In this document: positions 1 through 8,560 of the stretch, one piece after another
How the letters are laid out: each line of letters opens with the position of its first letter
Numbering within the stretch: position 1 is the stretch's first letter
DNA from: an uncultured Caryophanales bacterium
Lineage (GTDB): Bacteria; Bacillota_I; Bacilli_A; RFN20; CAG-826
DNA: 37,400 bases
Assembly (NCBI GenBank): GCA_937873795.1
Contig: CALMWE010000314.1
Coordinates: forward strand, 1-37,400
Direction of reading: 5' to 3'
Position numbers and translations under genes: made by a program
The notes under the pieces: generated by a model
Databases searched by the model: none
What the model was told of the DNA's origin: nothing
Seen by the model: the letters and a program-made list of their open reading frames with translations, nothing else

Positions 1-1803
1 GTCAAATCGCCGCATTGACACGTGACTTGCCTAAAGGTTCCGTTGTTGGGCTTAAATTGAAGAATTGTCCCGAATGGGCCATGGTTTTCTGGGGCATTTT
101 GATGAACGGTTTTGTGCCGTTTCTTATGGATGCCAGAGCTACAGGCGAGGCCAGCGACCATTTCTTAGAGCAAGCCGGAGCGAAAGCCGTCATCGCGGAT
201 GATTTCCATAGCTATTCCCTTCCTCGTTTTACGTTGAGCGAACTCAATTCGCAAATACCCAATTACAGCTATGAACCCACCTGGGAAAACCAAGTGATTT
301 TTGCTTCGAGCGGCACCACCGGCGACGCCAAATTAGTGGTGTTCGATGGAGAGAATCTCTGCGCCCAAATCAATGCGGCGTTAGAAATGCCCAATACCAC
401 CTCGGATATCATGTATCCCCCGACGATGGGCAACCTCAAAATCTTAGCCTTTATCCCGTTCCACCACATTTTCGGATTTGTGGCGGTTTTCCTTTGGTAT
501 ACCTTCTTCGGCAAAACGCTTGTTTTCCTTCATGAATTAGCCCCCCAAAGAAATCTTGATGACCTGCCAAAAACTTCGGGTCAGCCATGTTTACGCCGTG
601 CCTTTGTTCTGGGACAACATCGCGACGACCTTAAAAAGGACCGCCGCCTTACAAGGACCTGAACGCGCTGCATTACTGGAAAAAATCATCGCCTATCGCA
701 CCCGCAAGATTTCCAAAGCCGAAGCCGGCATTGGCGCGAGCAACATTGCATTACGCAAACTGCACCATCAACTTTTAGGACACCATATCCGCTACTGCAT
801 CTCCGGAGGCGGCGCTTTGTCGTATGAAACATTAAAAACCATCAACGGCATCGGCTACCCGCTTTATAACGGCTACGGTTTAACCGAAGTCGGGGTGACG
901 TCGGTCGAATTAGTCCCAGATGTCATTCAAAGACTAAAAAGTTCGATTGGAAAGCCTCTTTTCAAAGTGGAATACAAGATTTTGCCCTCGGAAAATGACC
1001 AGCCTTTGTTAGGAGAATTACTGATTAAATCGCCCACCATCCACCGCTACGAAATTAAAAACGGAGTCATGGTTCCCACCGTGTTAGAAGACGGCTATTT
1101 CCATACCGGCGATATTGCCCTCACCGATGCTTCCGGAAATTACTGGATCAAAGGCCGTATCAAAGACATCATCATCAACCCGAATGGGGAAAATGTTTAT
1201 CCCGAAGAAATCGAGATGCATTTTAAGTCCATTGCTAACGTCTCAAATTGTGCGGTTTTAGGCATTCCGAGTGCCGGGGCCAAAGAAAAGATTACGTTAG
1301 TTTTGGAATTATCCGTCAAACCTACACCCGAACAACTCGAAGAGCTTAAAACAGCGATTAAAAATGTGAATGTCACATTGCCGGGTTATAAACAAGTCGA
1401 AACCACATACATTATCCAAGACAAACTCCCCATTTCGGCCTCGATGAAAGTGCAAAAATTCTTGCTCCGCGAAGGCTTGCTCCAACAAAGCGAACGTTTC
1501 CAAGAAATCGGCGAGGCACGCTTCATCGATTTTGCCTCTTTTGATCCGGATTTAATCGACACCCTTTTGAAACAGGTTCGAACCCTTTTTGCCGCTGCCC
1601 TATTGCTTCCTGAAGCTTCATTAAGCGACGCCGGCCATTTCGTCAACGATTTCGGCGGGGATTCACTTTCCTATACTGAACTGATTTCGAACATCGAAGA
1701 GAAGTTTGCAATCGCGTTTCCCGAAGAAGTCTTTGGCCAATTGGCCAGCATCAATGACTTTGTCGGTGAAATCGCGAAATATAAAACAACCATAAAATCA
1801 TAG
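1..1803 (+). pseudogene. Acyl-CoA/acyl-ACP synthetase (AMP-binding) with C-terminal ACP domain; 5' partial, frameshifted
   Basis: Adenylate-forming enzyme expected to activate a fatty acid with ATP and probably load it on its own fused carrier domain. The frame is open to the window edge, so the true start lies upstream; the TTG at 15 is not a start. The first part (to about 546) holds the P-loop SSGTTGDAK. The second holds YGLTE, HTGD and a KDIIINPNGENVYPEE hinge. The last ~80 residues are an acyl-carrier domain with the phosphopantetheine serine in GGDSL. The two parts lie in different frames. Removing one C from the six-C run at 541-546 restores a continuous family-like protein (HELAPKEIL...). 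ORFs 15-662 and 556-1803 are therefore one gene, either truly broken or carrying a sequencing indel. It heads an operon with a transporter and an acyltransferase. The family is sure; the substrate is not. Confidence 0.85.
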
Positions 1804-1816
1804 GAGGACATGTTTT

Positions 1817-3229
1817 ATGCAGCCGATCAAGAAATGGCAAGAGCCGCTTTTCGCTTTAGGAGGATTCGGGACCGCGTTCGTCTATACGATTCAATCTGCT
1901 TGGCTTTACGACCGCTATAACAGCGGCGTTTTATTGGTACTGCCGCTTTTATGGATGATTTTGCTTACGGTCGCCAGCGTTTTGGATGGCTTGGTCGATG
2001 TTCCCATCGCTACCTTATCCGACCGTCTTCAAGCGAAAACGAAAAACCGCTATATCTTAATCGCCATCGCGATTATTCCATGCCTTCTGTCGTTCATCGG
2101 GATGTGGATTCCCGTCGGTGGATCGATTGCTTGGCTCAACGTCGTTTGGGTCTTCTTCTGTTCCATCATCTTCTTTGCTTCCTATACCCTCTTAGCGGTC
2201 CCTTATTTGTCCGCCCTTTCGGATATGGTCGATGGTCCCAGAGCACGTATCCGCGTGACCACCTGGCAAGCGTTTTTCAACACCATCGGTTATTGTATGG
2301 CGTACGCCTTGATGCCGTTGATGTTTACGCTTGTAGCGAAAACGCAGGCTTTAGGTATTGAATACATGAACGCGATTATGTACGTCGCGCTCGCCTGCTC
2401 CCCCTTTATTTTATTGATGCTCATCCCTTACTTCGTGATCTTCCGCAAACGGGCCAACCTTGAAGCGATGTCCCCCACCGCGGAGAGCATTGAAAAGGCC
2501 AAACATTTGTCGATTCTCGAAAGCCTTAAAGTCGTGTTCAAAAACAAAGAGTTCCGCAACTATGTGATTGTGCTCGTTTTCTATTTCACCGGACTGCAGA
2601 TTTTCCTCGGTGGCATGGGCCATTTGAACAAAGCCGTGATGGGTTTGGACGGATGGCTGATTACCGTGATGAACACCGCTGCTTTCGCCCCGATCCCGTT
2701 GATGCTTTGGCTCTATAACCGGATCAACCGGAAATGGGGTCTACGCGTCGCGCTTCGTTGTGCGTTCGTGGCGTTTGCCTTAGCCATGGCCGGATTCAGT
2801 GCCGCGTGGATTCAATGGACCGGTTCGCAAATGGTTTCCTTCTACATCGGTTTGGGCGCTTCCACCATCGGCAGTTTTGCCATCGGTGCGTTCTTCTCGA
2901 TTCCGTATATGATGCCCAGCCAAATTGCTGCGGATGAAGCTCAAATCACGGGCACCAACCGTGCCGGTATGTATTTTGCCGTCCAAGGTTTAATCAACCA
3001 AATCGTCGGCGCCGTGGCCGGTTCGGTCATCGTTCCGCTCTTGCTTTTGATTCACCCCTCGGGTCAAGCCACTTATGTCGAAGGCGGGGAAACCTTAATT
3101 GACTATTCCGGAGCCGTTTTATACGGTCCCGTCGCGATTTTATTGATGGTCGGCGCGTTTATTTTCGTGGGTCGCTTCAAAGACTATCGGGTTACAGCTT
3201 CAACGGAAGCTAAAGTCAAAAAGGAATAA
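1817..3229 (+). CDS. GPH/MFS-type membrane transporter
   Basis: A 470-residue polytopic membrane protein with about 12 predicted hydrophobic segments. The N-terminus (ALGGFGTAFVYTIQSAWL) and the LDGLVDVPIATLSDR loop resemble the glycoside-pentoside-hexuronide cation symporter branch of the MFS (LDGxxDxxxGxxxDR type). An AGGAGG site at 1802-1807, overlapping the upstream stop codon, fixes the ATG at 1817. The usual GPH substrates are sugars. Here it sits between an acyl-activating enzyme and a glycerolipid acyltransferase, so a lipid or lysolipid substrate, by analogy with LplT beside Aas in enterobacteria, is a reasonable inference but is not shown by the sequence. Confidence 0.8.
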   Translation: MQPIKKWQEPLFALGGFGTAFVYTIQSAWLYDRYNSGVLLVLPLLWMILLTVASVLDGLVDVPIATLSDRLQAKTKNRYILIAIAIIPCLLSFIGMWIPVGGSIAWLNVVWVFFCSIIFFASYTLLAVPYLSALSDMVDGPRARIRVTTWQAFFNTIGYCMAYALMPLMFTLVAKTQALGIEYMNAIMYVALACSPFILLMLIPYFVIFRKRANLEAMSPTAESIEKAKHLSILESLKVVFKNKEFRNYVIVLVFYFTGLQIFLGGMGHLNKAVMGLDGWLITVMNTAAFAPIPLMLWLYNRINRKWGLRVALRCAFVAFALAMAGFSAAWIQWTGSQMVSFYIGLGASTIGSFAIGAFFSIPYMMPSQIAADEAQITGTNRAGMYFAVQGLINQIVGAVAGSVIVPLLLLIHPSGQATYVEGGETLIDYSGAVLYGPVAILLMVGAFIFVGRFKDYRVTASTEAKVKKE

Positions 3230-3232
3230 AAC

Positions 3233-3841
3233 ATGTTTCTGGTTTGGTTCGTCAAGATTACCGCCGCTCCTTTTCTCCTCCTGTTTTTTAAATTGAAACT
3301 GCGGGGCAAAAAGCGCGTCGGTAAAATTCAAGGAAAAACGATTATCATCGCCAATCACACGTCCACGTGGGATGCCGTTTTGATGAACTACATTTTTCCG
3401 ACGAAACGAATCTATTTCATGACGGCGGATCGGATGTTTACGTTCACGCCGATCTTCAGTTGGTTCTTAAAAGTCTTGGGTGCGTTTCCGACGCATCGCG
3501 ATCGAACCGATTTGAGTGCAATTTCCAGTGGCACCAACATCTTAATCAAAGAAAAAATCTTAGGTATCTTTCCCGAAGGGAAACGTTCGTTGAATAACGA
3601 GATGCTCAAGTTCAAACCCGGGGTTGCCCTGTTAGCGTTGAATAACAACGCCCCGATCATTCCGATTTATCACACCGGCAAATATGGCTTTTTCCATCAA
3701 AAGAAAGCCGTCGTTGGTGAACGAATTTATCTCAGCGATTATTGCAGCGAAAAACATCCCAGCGAAGCCACCGTCCGTTCGTTATGCACGATGATCGAAC
3801 AAAAAATGGAACTGCTCAGGGTCGAAGCGGAGCGTTTATAA
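3233..3841 (+). CDS. 1-acyl-glycerol-3-phosphate acyltransferase-like (PlsC family)
   Basis: A 202-residue membrane-associated acyltransferase of the LPLAT/PlsC family, which moves an acyl group onto a lysophospholipid or lysophosphatidate. The HX4D catalytic motif is NHTSTWD (about residues 41-47), and the substrate-binding motif is FPEGKRS (about 113-119). The N-terminal ~25 residues form a hydrophobic anchor. It starts 3 nt after the transporter stop, with an AAGGA site in the transporter's last codons. A second PlsC homologue lies at 21373-22167, so this copy may serve lipid remodelling with the upstream acyl-activating enzyme rather than de novo phosphatidate synthesis. That division of labour is inference. 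Confidence 0.85.
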   Translation: MFLVWFVKITAAPFLLLFFKLKLRGKKRVGKIQGKTIIIANHTSTWDAVLMNYIFPTKRIYFMTADRMFTFTPIFSWFLKVLGAFPTHRDRTDLSAISSGTNILIKEKILGIFPEGKRSLNNEMLKFKPGVALLALNNNAPIIPIYHTGKYGFFHQKKAVVGERIYLSDYCSEKHPSEATVRSLCTMIEQKMELLRVEAERL

Positions 3842-4468
3842 ATGAAAAAGTCTTGGCGCATCACGCAGTCGGCAATGGCCGCCGCACTGGGTTCTTTGGT
3901 CCTCTTTTTGGGCCATTCCCTGCAATTCGGCGAGTTTTTCTGGTATTTGCTCGCGTCTGCCCTGCTTTTGGTGGCCCTGGTGCAAACCGGATACCTCGGT
4001 GGATTCATTGCTTATGTCTCCATACTCGGTGTGACGTTTCTATTGACCAGCGACCTCTTTTTCATCATTCCGTTTGCGATTTTGGGGCTCATTCCCTTTG
4101 TCGAAAAGTTCTTACGCGAAGCTCATGTAGGAAGAGTCCCCACGTTTATCTTAGGAATGCTATTATTTGATGCCACGATTGCCGCAACCTTTATAATCTT
4201 CGAGAACCGTCTTCTGTCCTATCTTCCGAATGCTTTAGAAGCGCTTTATCCGACCGAGCACCACATCGTTCTCTATTTGATTTACCTCGCGGAAGCTTTC
4301 GTCATCGGTATTCCCTCGTATTTGGTTTACAGTTTCGGTCTTGCCAAAGCCAACCTTAAATTGCAATTCCTTTTAAAAAAGGACGTCCGCCGTGAAGCCA
4401 AAACAGACAAACGCGAAGAAAAAAGACGTCAAAAAGAGAAAAATCGACTTTCCAAAAGGAACAAATAG
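3842..4468 (+). CDS. Membrane protein of unknown function with a basic C-terminal tail
   Basis: A 208-residue protein with about five or six hydrophobic segments over residues 10-175, then a highly charged Lys/Arg/Glu-rich tail of about 35 residues likely to be cytosolic. It begins on the base after the plsC-like stop, so it is translationally coupled and is the last gene of the lipid operon. I do not recognise the family. The N-terminal SAMAAALGSLVLFLG pattern weakly recalls ECF S-component-like or DUF2232-like Bacillota membrane proteins. No catalytic motif is visible. The basic tail could bind acidic lipid head groups or nucleic acid, but that is speculation. Confidence 0.6.
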   Translation: MKKSWRITQSAMAAALGSLVLFLGHSLQFGEFFWYLLASALLLVALVQTGYLGGFIAYVSILGVTFLLTSDLFFIIPFAILGLIPFVEKFLREAHVGRVPTFILGMLLFDATIAATFIIFENRLLSYLPNALEALYPTEHHIVLYLIYLAEAFVIGIPSYLVYSFGLAKANLKLQFLLKKDVRREAKTDKREEKRRQKEKNRLSKRNK

Positions 4469-4498
4469 AACATCGGATAAGTTAGACTCAATCGAAAC

Positions 4499-4537
4499 TT
4501 TTCATTGTTTTTTGGTTTTTAAGGGGAACAATGAAAA
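4499..4537. repeat. 11-bp perfect inverted repeat upstream of the rpsT promoter
   Basis: TTTTCATTGTT (4499-4509) and AACAATGAAAA (4527-4537) are perfect inverted complements around a 17-nt T/G-rich centre that could add four G-U pairs. It lies between the membrane-protein gene and the rpsT -35 box. There is no U-run after the right arm on the + strand, so it is not a standard terminator. It could weakly end the upstream operon or bind a protein. Confidence 0.5.
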
Positions 4538-4541
4538 TCCC

Positions 4542-4570
4542 TTGCATGACCCACTTTGTTATGATACAAT
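4542..4570 (+). promoter_or_regulatory. rpsT promoter (extended -10)
   Basis: TTGCAT (4542-4547), a 17-bp spacer and TACAAT (4565-4570), with TGA directly before the -10 giving an extended -10. It lies about 30 bp before the rpsT start codon. Confidence 0.7.
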
Positions 4571-4599
4571 TCATAAGCGTATCGAAAGAGGTGAAAACT

Positions 4600-4866
4600 A
4601 TGGCCAATATTAAATCACAAGTCAAGCGTATTGAAACGAATGAAAAAGCCCGTGCCCGGAACTCTGCGGTTAAATCCGAAGTCCGTACCGCCGCTAAGAA
4701 AGTTCGTTTAGCAGTCAGTGAAGGCAAAGTAGAAGAAGCGAAAGCTGCTCTCTTAGTCGCCGTCAGCTTGATCGACCAAGCGGTGAGCAAAGGCGTCGAG
4801 CACAAAAATACAGCTGCGCGCCAAAAATCTCATCTCCAAACCTTAGTCAACAAGTTACAAAAATAG
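4600..4866 (+). CDS. rpsT: 30S ribosomal protein S20
   Basis: Small-subunit protein that binds 16S rRNA. The 88-residue product begins MANIKSQVKR and is rich in Lys and Ala, as is typical for S20 (usually 85-90 residues). The ORF track starts at 4531, but that upstream ATG would overlap the promoter and lacks a ribosome site. The ATG at 4600 follows AAAGAGGTG at a good distance and gives the family N-terminus. It is monocistronic, with its own promoter and terminator, and converges on holA. Confidence 0.95.
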   Translation: MANIKSQVKRIETNEKARARNSAVKSEVRTAAKKVRLAVSEGKVEEAKAALLVAVSLIDQAVSKGVEHKNTAARQKSHLQTLVNKLQK

Positions 4867-4889
4867 TTGCCCCACGGCAACTTTTTTTA
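4866..4889 (+). terminator. rpsT terminator
   Basis: GTTGCC-CCAC-GGCAAC stem followed by seven Ts. The left arm starts in the last base of the rpsT TAG stop codon. Confidence 0.85.
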
Positions 4890-4897
4890 TGCCTTAC

Positions 4898-4927
4898 AAA
4901 AAAAGGAATCCTTTCGGGGGTTCCTTT
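4898..4927 (-). terminator. holA terminator
   Basis: Stem AAAGGAAnCC / GGnTTCCTTT (4902-4911 with 4918-4927) followed, on the minus strand, by a run of seven Ts (4898-4904). Its first arm overlaps the holA stop codon. It sits back to back with the rpsT terminator. Confidence 0.8.
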
Positions 4928-5888
4928 AAAATTCCGCTAAAAACATTTCAAATCCGTAGAAGCGATCGACTTGCCCGCTTTTAATACGGTAATCCAGTAA
5001 ATAGAGTTTATCCAAATACTCCAACAATTGTTGGGCACTGATCTTCCGTTTCATATCCAGCGCGAGTTTCACGCGGTACTCGTTGACTTTCAGCTTGTCG
5101 GCGATGGCAAAATTTGATAGCCCTTGACCATTCAGGAAGTAACATTCGCTCATCAGTCGGAACTGGTTGGCCAACAGCGTTATCAAACGAACCGGTTCTT
5201 CGTTTTGAACGAGTAAATCGCGGAAAATCGCGATGGCTTGGTCATTATTGCCTTTTAAAAGCGCGTTACTGATGGCAAATGCATTCTCTTCCAAAGGACG
5301 GCAAACGAGAAGTTCGACATCGGCCAGCGTGACATGGTTGGTATAAAGCGCTAACTTATTGGCGTGGTTATTGAAGTTGGTGGCATCGCCTTGAACGCGG
5401 GCAATGATTTCGCTGACGGCGTCATCATCGATCTTGGTTTCTAATTTCTCGAAATAGCGACGGACATAAATCGGCCAATCATTTTTAGATATATCGGTCA
5501 ATTCAAGAATCGTTCCTTCTTTTTCGCGGATGATTTTGACAAACTCGCTTTTTTCATCAATCGCGGGAGCGTTCAGGCATAAGAATAAATCGGTTTGTTC
5601 GTTGGAATTCTTTAAATAGGCCGAAAAAACTTTAAAATCTTGTTCTAAGCTGGCTTTTTCTTTGACCGCGGTTTTCCCGATGTAATACGCATTATCGACA
5701 ACGACCGCTTTGCGGTCATAACCTAAAGGCAATAAGGTACATTCGTAAACGATGTCTTGAACCGGGGTTTCCACGGCATCAAAACGGACACAGTTAAAAT
5801 CATCGATCGTTTCGAGGCGTTCGCGGAGCAATTTATTGATACGATTTTTAATCATCAAGGCTTGGGAGCCAAAGAGAATGTAAATCAT
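4926..5888 (-). CDS. holA: DNA polymerase III delta subunit
   Basis: The delta subunit of the clamp loader, which opens the beta sliding clamp during replication. The 320-residue product begins MIYILFGSQALMIKNRINKL, the usual HolA N-terminus. It has the divergent AAA+-like fold region followed by the helical C-terminal part (NQFRLMSECYFL..., typical of the collar domain). Length fits the family (about 320-340). It follows comEC on the same strand with a 25-nt gap, an arrangement common in Bacillota (comEC then holA then rpsT). A TATAAT at 5906-5911 in that gap may give a weak own promoter, but there is no good -35. GTGAGG provides the ribosome site. Confidence 0.93.
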   Translation of the reverse strand: MIYILFGSQALMIKNRINKLLRERLETIDDFNCVRFDAVETPVQDIVYECTLLPLGYDRKAVVVDNAYYIGKTAVKEKASLEQDFKVFSAYLKNSNEQTDLFLCLNAPAIDEKSEFVKIIREKEGTILELTDISKNDWPIYVRRYFEKLETKIDDDAVSEIIARVQGDATNFNNHANKLALYTNHVTLADVELLVCRPLEENAFAISNALLKGNNDQAIAIFRDLLVQNEEPVRLITLLANQFRLMSECYFLNGQGLSNFAIADKLKVNEYRVKLALDMKRKISAQQLLEYLDKLYLLDYRIKSGQVDRFYGFEMFLAEF

Positions 5889-5913
5889 GGAAACCTCACG
5901 GGAAAATTATACC

Positions 5914-7935
5914 TTAAAAAGCAGGCTCTGTGTAACAAATCGTTCCTTCCAAATCAGTTCTGCGGATGTTCGCGCCGACCTTCTTCAAACGGGCCAGAAC
6001 CTCACTGGTCGGATGGCCAAAACTGTTCTTTCCCACCGAGATGATGGCGTCTTTGGGTGTAATTGCCTTTAAGAATCCATAAGAGCTCGAAGTATCGGAT
6101 CCGTGATGCCCAACCTTCAAAATGTCCACATCCAGCTCAGGATTGTTTCTCAAAATCTTCTTTTCGACCTCAATTGGGGCGTCTCCCATGAATAACCACG
6201 TCCGACTCATAAAATTAAGCTTAAGCACCAAAGACCGGTTATTGGACTCGTTTTCACCTTCTTCGTAATCGTTGAGATTCTCGAAAACCATGTTTCCGAC
6301 GCTTAAAGGAAAAGCATCTTTTTCCGTTACGTAATTTTTAACCTCAAATTCACTCATGAGGTTTTCGACGCCACCATTATGATCGAAGTCATCGTGGGTA
6401 GTAATTAGGGTGTCGATTTGGTGTATTTTTTGAGATTTAAAATAGGGAATCAAGCAATCCAAAGCGACATCAAAAAATAGACTTCCGCCGGTATCGATAA
6501 GAACCGTTTTTTCACGTTCTCGGATGAGGATGCTGTCACCTTGCCCGACGTTAATAAAAGTCACCGAATTCGTGAGCGTGTTTTTAATAGGTAAAGATTG
6601 AAAGCAAAAAGCCATGATGATGAGACTGAATGCGGCCCCTGTTTTCTTATAATGTTTACTCTCTAATCCCACCATCATAACGAGGACTAAAAAGTAGTAG
6701 ACCAAAAGGAATATTAAACTCGGTTTCCCAACAATCCATGAAGTATCCAGGCCGGCGAAAAAACGAACGCAAAAAAGAAAGACATTCACGACGAACTCAA
6801 TGATCTTTTTCAACGGGAATAAATAAAAGCTGAAACAACCTATCGAAAAAATGCCCAAAATCAGAGGAGAAAGTATCATTTGTGAGAGAATACTGAGAAA
6901 ATTAACCTCGAAATGGGTCAATAGGTTCACTGGTAACACAAAAAGGAAGATAATAACGGGATATAAGAAGGGCCTTTTCCTTTTAGGAAACGTTTGGAAG
7001 AGATTCCGAGAGAACAAAAAGACGATGGGAATCGAAAAAGTTAACAGAAAGCCAGTCGAATATACTATATATCTACTAATTAAACAACAAATAACGCCTA
7101 ACGAGCATAAAAGCGTTAATGAGTCGAACTTCTTGTTTAAAAGATATTCATTACCCCATCTGAGTAACCCCATCAATAAAACTCTGAGGATACCGATTTT
7201 GCCAAGGGAGAAGATGGCTAATGGAAGAAGGGTTCCAACTGCTATTAGTTTGGCCCATTTATCCTTGAGAATCAAGGTCAATAGGAAAGTCATGATCTGG
7301 AGTAGAAAACTAAGGTGAATACCAGAAGCCGAGAGAAGGTAACTGACCTGCAAATTTTCCATGTCTTGTGACGCCGGATTATCGTCTTCGATTTCACCGA
7401 AAAGAAGCCCTGCCAATATAGCCTTTGATTCACCTTTGAAACTTGATAGGAAACGGTCTTGAATTTGATGGCATCGGATCGGGTTTTGAAAGCGCACTTC
7501 AAGGGTACTCACAAAGAGCTGTGCCACCACCCCTTTATTCTCCAAATATTCTTGAAAATCAAACTGGGATTCCACATGTGAAAATTTAAGGGCGGAAAGA
7601 CTGCCTTCAATGTGCAAAATGTCCCCTACTTCCCTAGGACAATTTTTCTCATAAACATAATAGGTTTGTAGACCTGACCGGTAAAGAAAATAGTTATCAT
7701 TTGAATCCGTCACAAGACCCGAAAATTCCGTTTTCGTTTGGCTGTAGGGAATCTTGACCGCACCGACCACCGCACCCAAAACAAAGAAAATGAGCCCAAG
7801 CCAAAAACCGTTTTTGGAAAAACGCCATACCAGGAAAAGCAACCATCCCCCGCTCAGGGCTAAAAAGACATAAATGTTTCCATGGGTTAGCCATAATCCC
7901 AAAACGAGGCTGACCAACCCGATTAAGGCACTCAT
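5914..7935 (-). CDS. comEC: ComEC/Rec2 DNA-uptake channel protein
   Basis: Inner-membrane channel that carries single-stranded DNA into the cell during natural transformation. The 673-residue product has N-terminal hydrophobic segments, a soluble OB-like region (about 70-150), a multi-helix competence domain (about 165-430) containing LLFGEIEDDN and LLSASGIHLSFLLQI, and a C-terminal metallo-beta-lactamase-like domain with TTHDDFDHNGG and KVGHHGSDTSSS. The start overlaps the comEA stop by 4 nt, so the two are coupled. The gene is intact, so at least the uptake channel is encoded; the other competence genes are not in this window. Confidence 0.93.
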   Translation of the reverse strand: MSALIGLVSLVLGLWLTHGNIYVFLALSGGWLLFLVWRFSKNGFWLGLIFFVLGAVVGAVKIPYSQTKTEFSGLVTDSNDNYFLYRSGLQTYYVYEKNCPREVGDILHIEGSLSALKFSHVESQFDFQEYLENKGVVAQLFVSTLEVRFQNPIRCHQIQDRFLSSFKGESKAILAGLLFGEIEDDNPASQDMENLQVSYLLSASGIHLSFLLQIMTFLLTLILKDKWAKLIAVGTLLPLAIFSLGKIGILRVLLMGLLRWGNEYLLNKKFDSLTLLCSLGVICCLISRYIVYSTGFLLTFSIPIVFLFSRNLFQTFPKRKRPFLYPVIIFLFVLPVNLLTHFEVNFLSILSQMILSPLILGIFSIGCFSFYLFPLKKIIEFVVNVFLFCVRFFAGLDTSWIVGKPSLIFLLVYYFLVLVMMVGLESKHYKKTGAAFSLIIMAFCFQSLPIKNTLTNSVTFINVGQGDSILIREREKTVLIDTGGSLFFDVALDCLIPYFKSQKIHQIDTLITTHDDFDHNGGVENLMSEFEVKNYVTEKDAFPLSVGNMVFENLNDYEEGENESNNRSLVLKLNFMSRTWLFMGDAPIEVEKKILRNNPELDVDILKVGHHGSDTSSSYGFLKAITPKDAIISVGKNSFGHPTSEVLARLKKVGANIRRTDLEGTICYTEPAF

Positions 7936-8456
7936 TGAAGCGTGATTGAGTTTCTCATCCGGATGAATGTGGCGTTTCCGATGCCACTGACATCCATGAC
8001 TTCTTCTAAGTATTGGTAAGGTCCATTCTCATCGCGATATGAAATAATCGCCGAGGCAATACTGGATCCAATGCCGTCGATCGTCATAAAATCTTCCTTT
8101 TGTCCTTTGTTCAAGCCGACTTTCACCAGCAATTCGCTATTACACACATCATCCTCGTCATACAGCGGAGCGATGTAATAGGTCATATTGTCAACTAAGT
8201 CTACGGAGACATTAAATGCGAGTTCATCGGCATTATCCGTTTGTCCACCTGCGGCTTCAAGCAGGTCGCCCATGTCCGCACCGACATCCAAGAGATACGT
8301 TCCTTCACGGGTGACTTCGCCTTCGACCGAAACCGTCAAAAACTCGCTTTCGGATCCCGAGCCCGAGGAATTGGACGATAAATTCGGATCCATCTTTGTA
8401 AAAAGGAAAATAACCACAAACATCGCAATTAAGACCCCAATGATGACTTTGTACAT
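7932..8456 (-). CDS. comEA: ComEA-like competence DNA receptor
   Basis: Membrane-anchored double-stranded DNA receptor for transformation. The 174-residue product has an N-terminal membrane anchor (residues 3-20), a SLBB domain (SVEGEVTREGTYLLDVGA) and a C-terminal tandem helix-hairpin-helix domain (IDGIGSSIASAIISYR ... MDVSGIGNATFIRMR) that binds DNA. Order and length match Bacillota ComEA. It is translationally coupled to comEC. Its ribosome site, AAGGGGG, lies inside one arm of a hairpin directly upstream (see 8463-8497), so translation may be structure-controlled. Confidence 0.92.
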   Translation of the reverse strand: MYKVIIGVLIAMFVVIFLFTKMDPNLSSNSSGSGSESEFLTVSVEGEVTREGTYLLDVGADMGDLLEAAGGQTDNADELAFNVSVDLVDNMTYYIAPLYDEDDVCNSELLVKVGLNKGQKEDFMTIDGIGSSIASAIISYRDENGPYQYLEEVMDVSGIGNATFIRMRNSITLQ

Positions 8457-8462
8457 AAAAAT

Positions 8463-8497
8463 ACCCCCTTACCACTAAATAGCGGGTCCAAGGGGGT
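8463..8497 (-). promoter_or_regulatory. Hairpin covering the comEA ribosome-binding site
   Basis: On the minus strand ACCCCCTT (8497-8490) pairs perfectly with AAGGGGGT (8470-8463), with an inner CCGCT/AGTGG pairing. The second arm contains the only SD-like sequence before comEA, 7 nt from the ATG, and is followed by TATTTTT. It could hide the ribosome site or act as an intrinsic terminator/attenuator. There is a separate greA terminator upstream. Confidence 0.6.
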
Positions 8498-8525
8498 TTT
8501 ATGCGGTTTTGGGATAAAGATGAAA

Positions 8526-8550
8526 TAAAAAGGCACTGCGTGAGTGCCTT
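8526..8550 (-). terminator. greA terminator
   Basis: AAGGCACT / AGTGCCTT 8-bp stem with a 5-nt loop, then a T run on the minus strand just after the greA stop at 8561. Confidence 0.85.
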
Positions 8551-8560
8551 GATACGTCAA

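Noticed and set aside
3742-4170. 142-residue ORF overlapping plsC-like and membrane genes in another frame
   Set aside because: Overlaps two tightly coupled genes with good starts; its translation lacks any family features.
6851-7318. 155-residue plus-strand ORF opposite comEC
   Set aside because: Antisense of the comEC membrane helices, with no ribosome site or promoter; comEC is intact across it.
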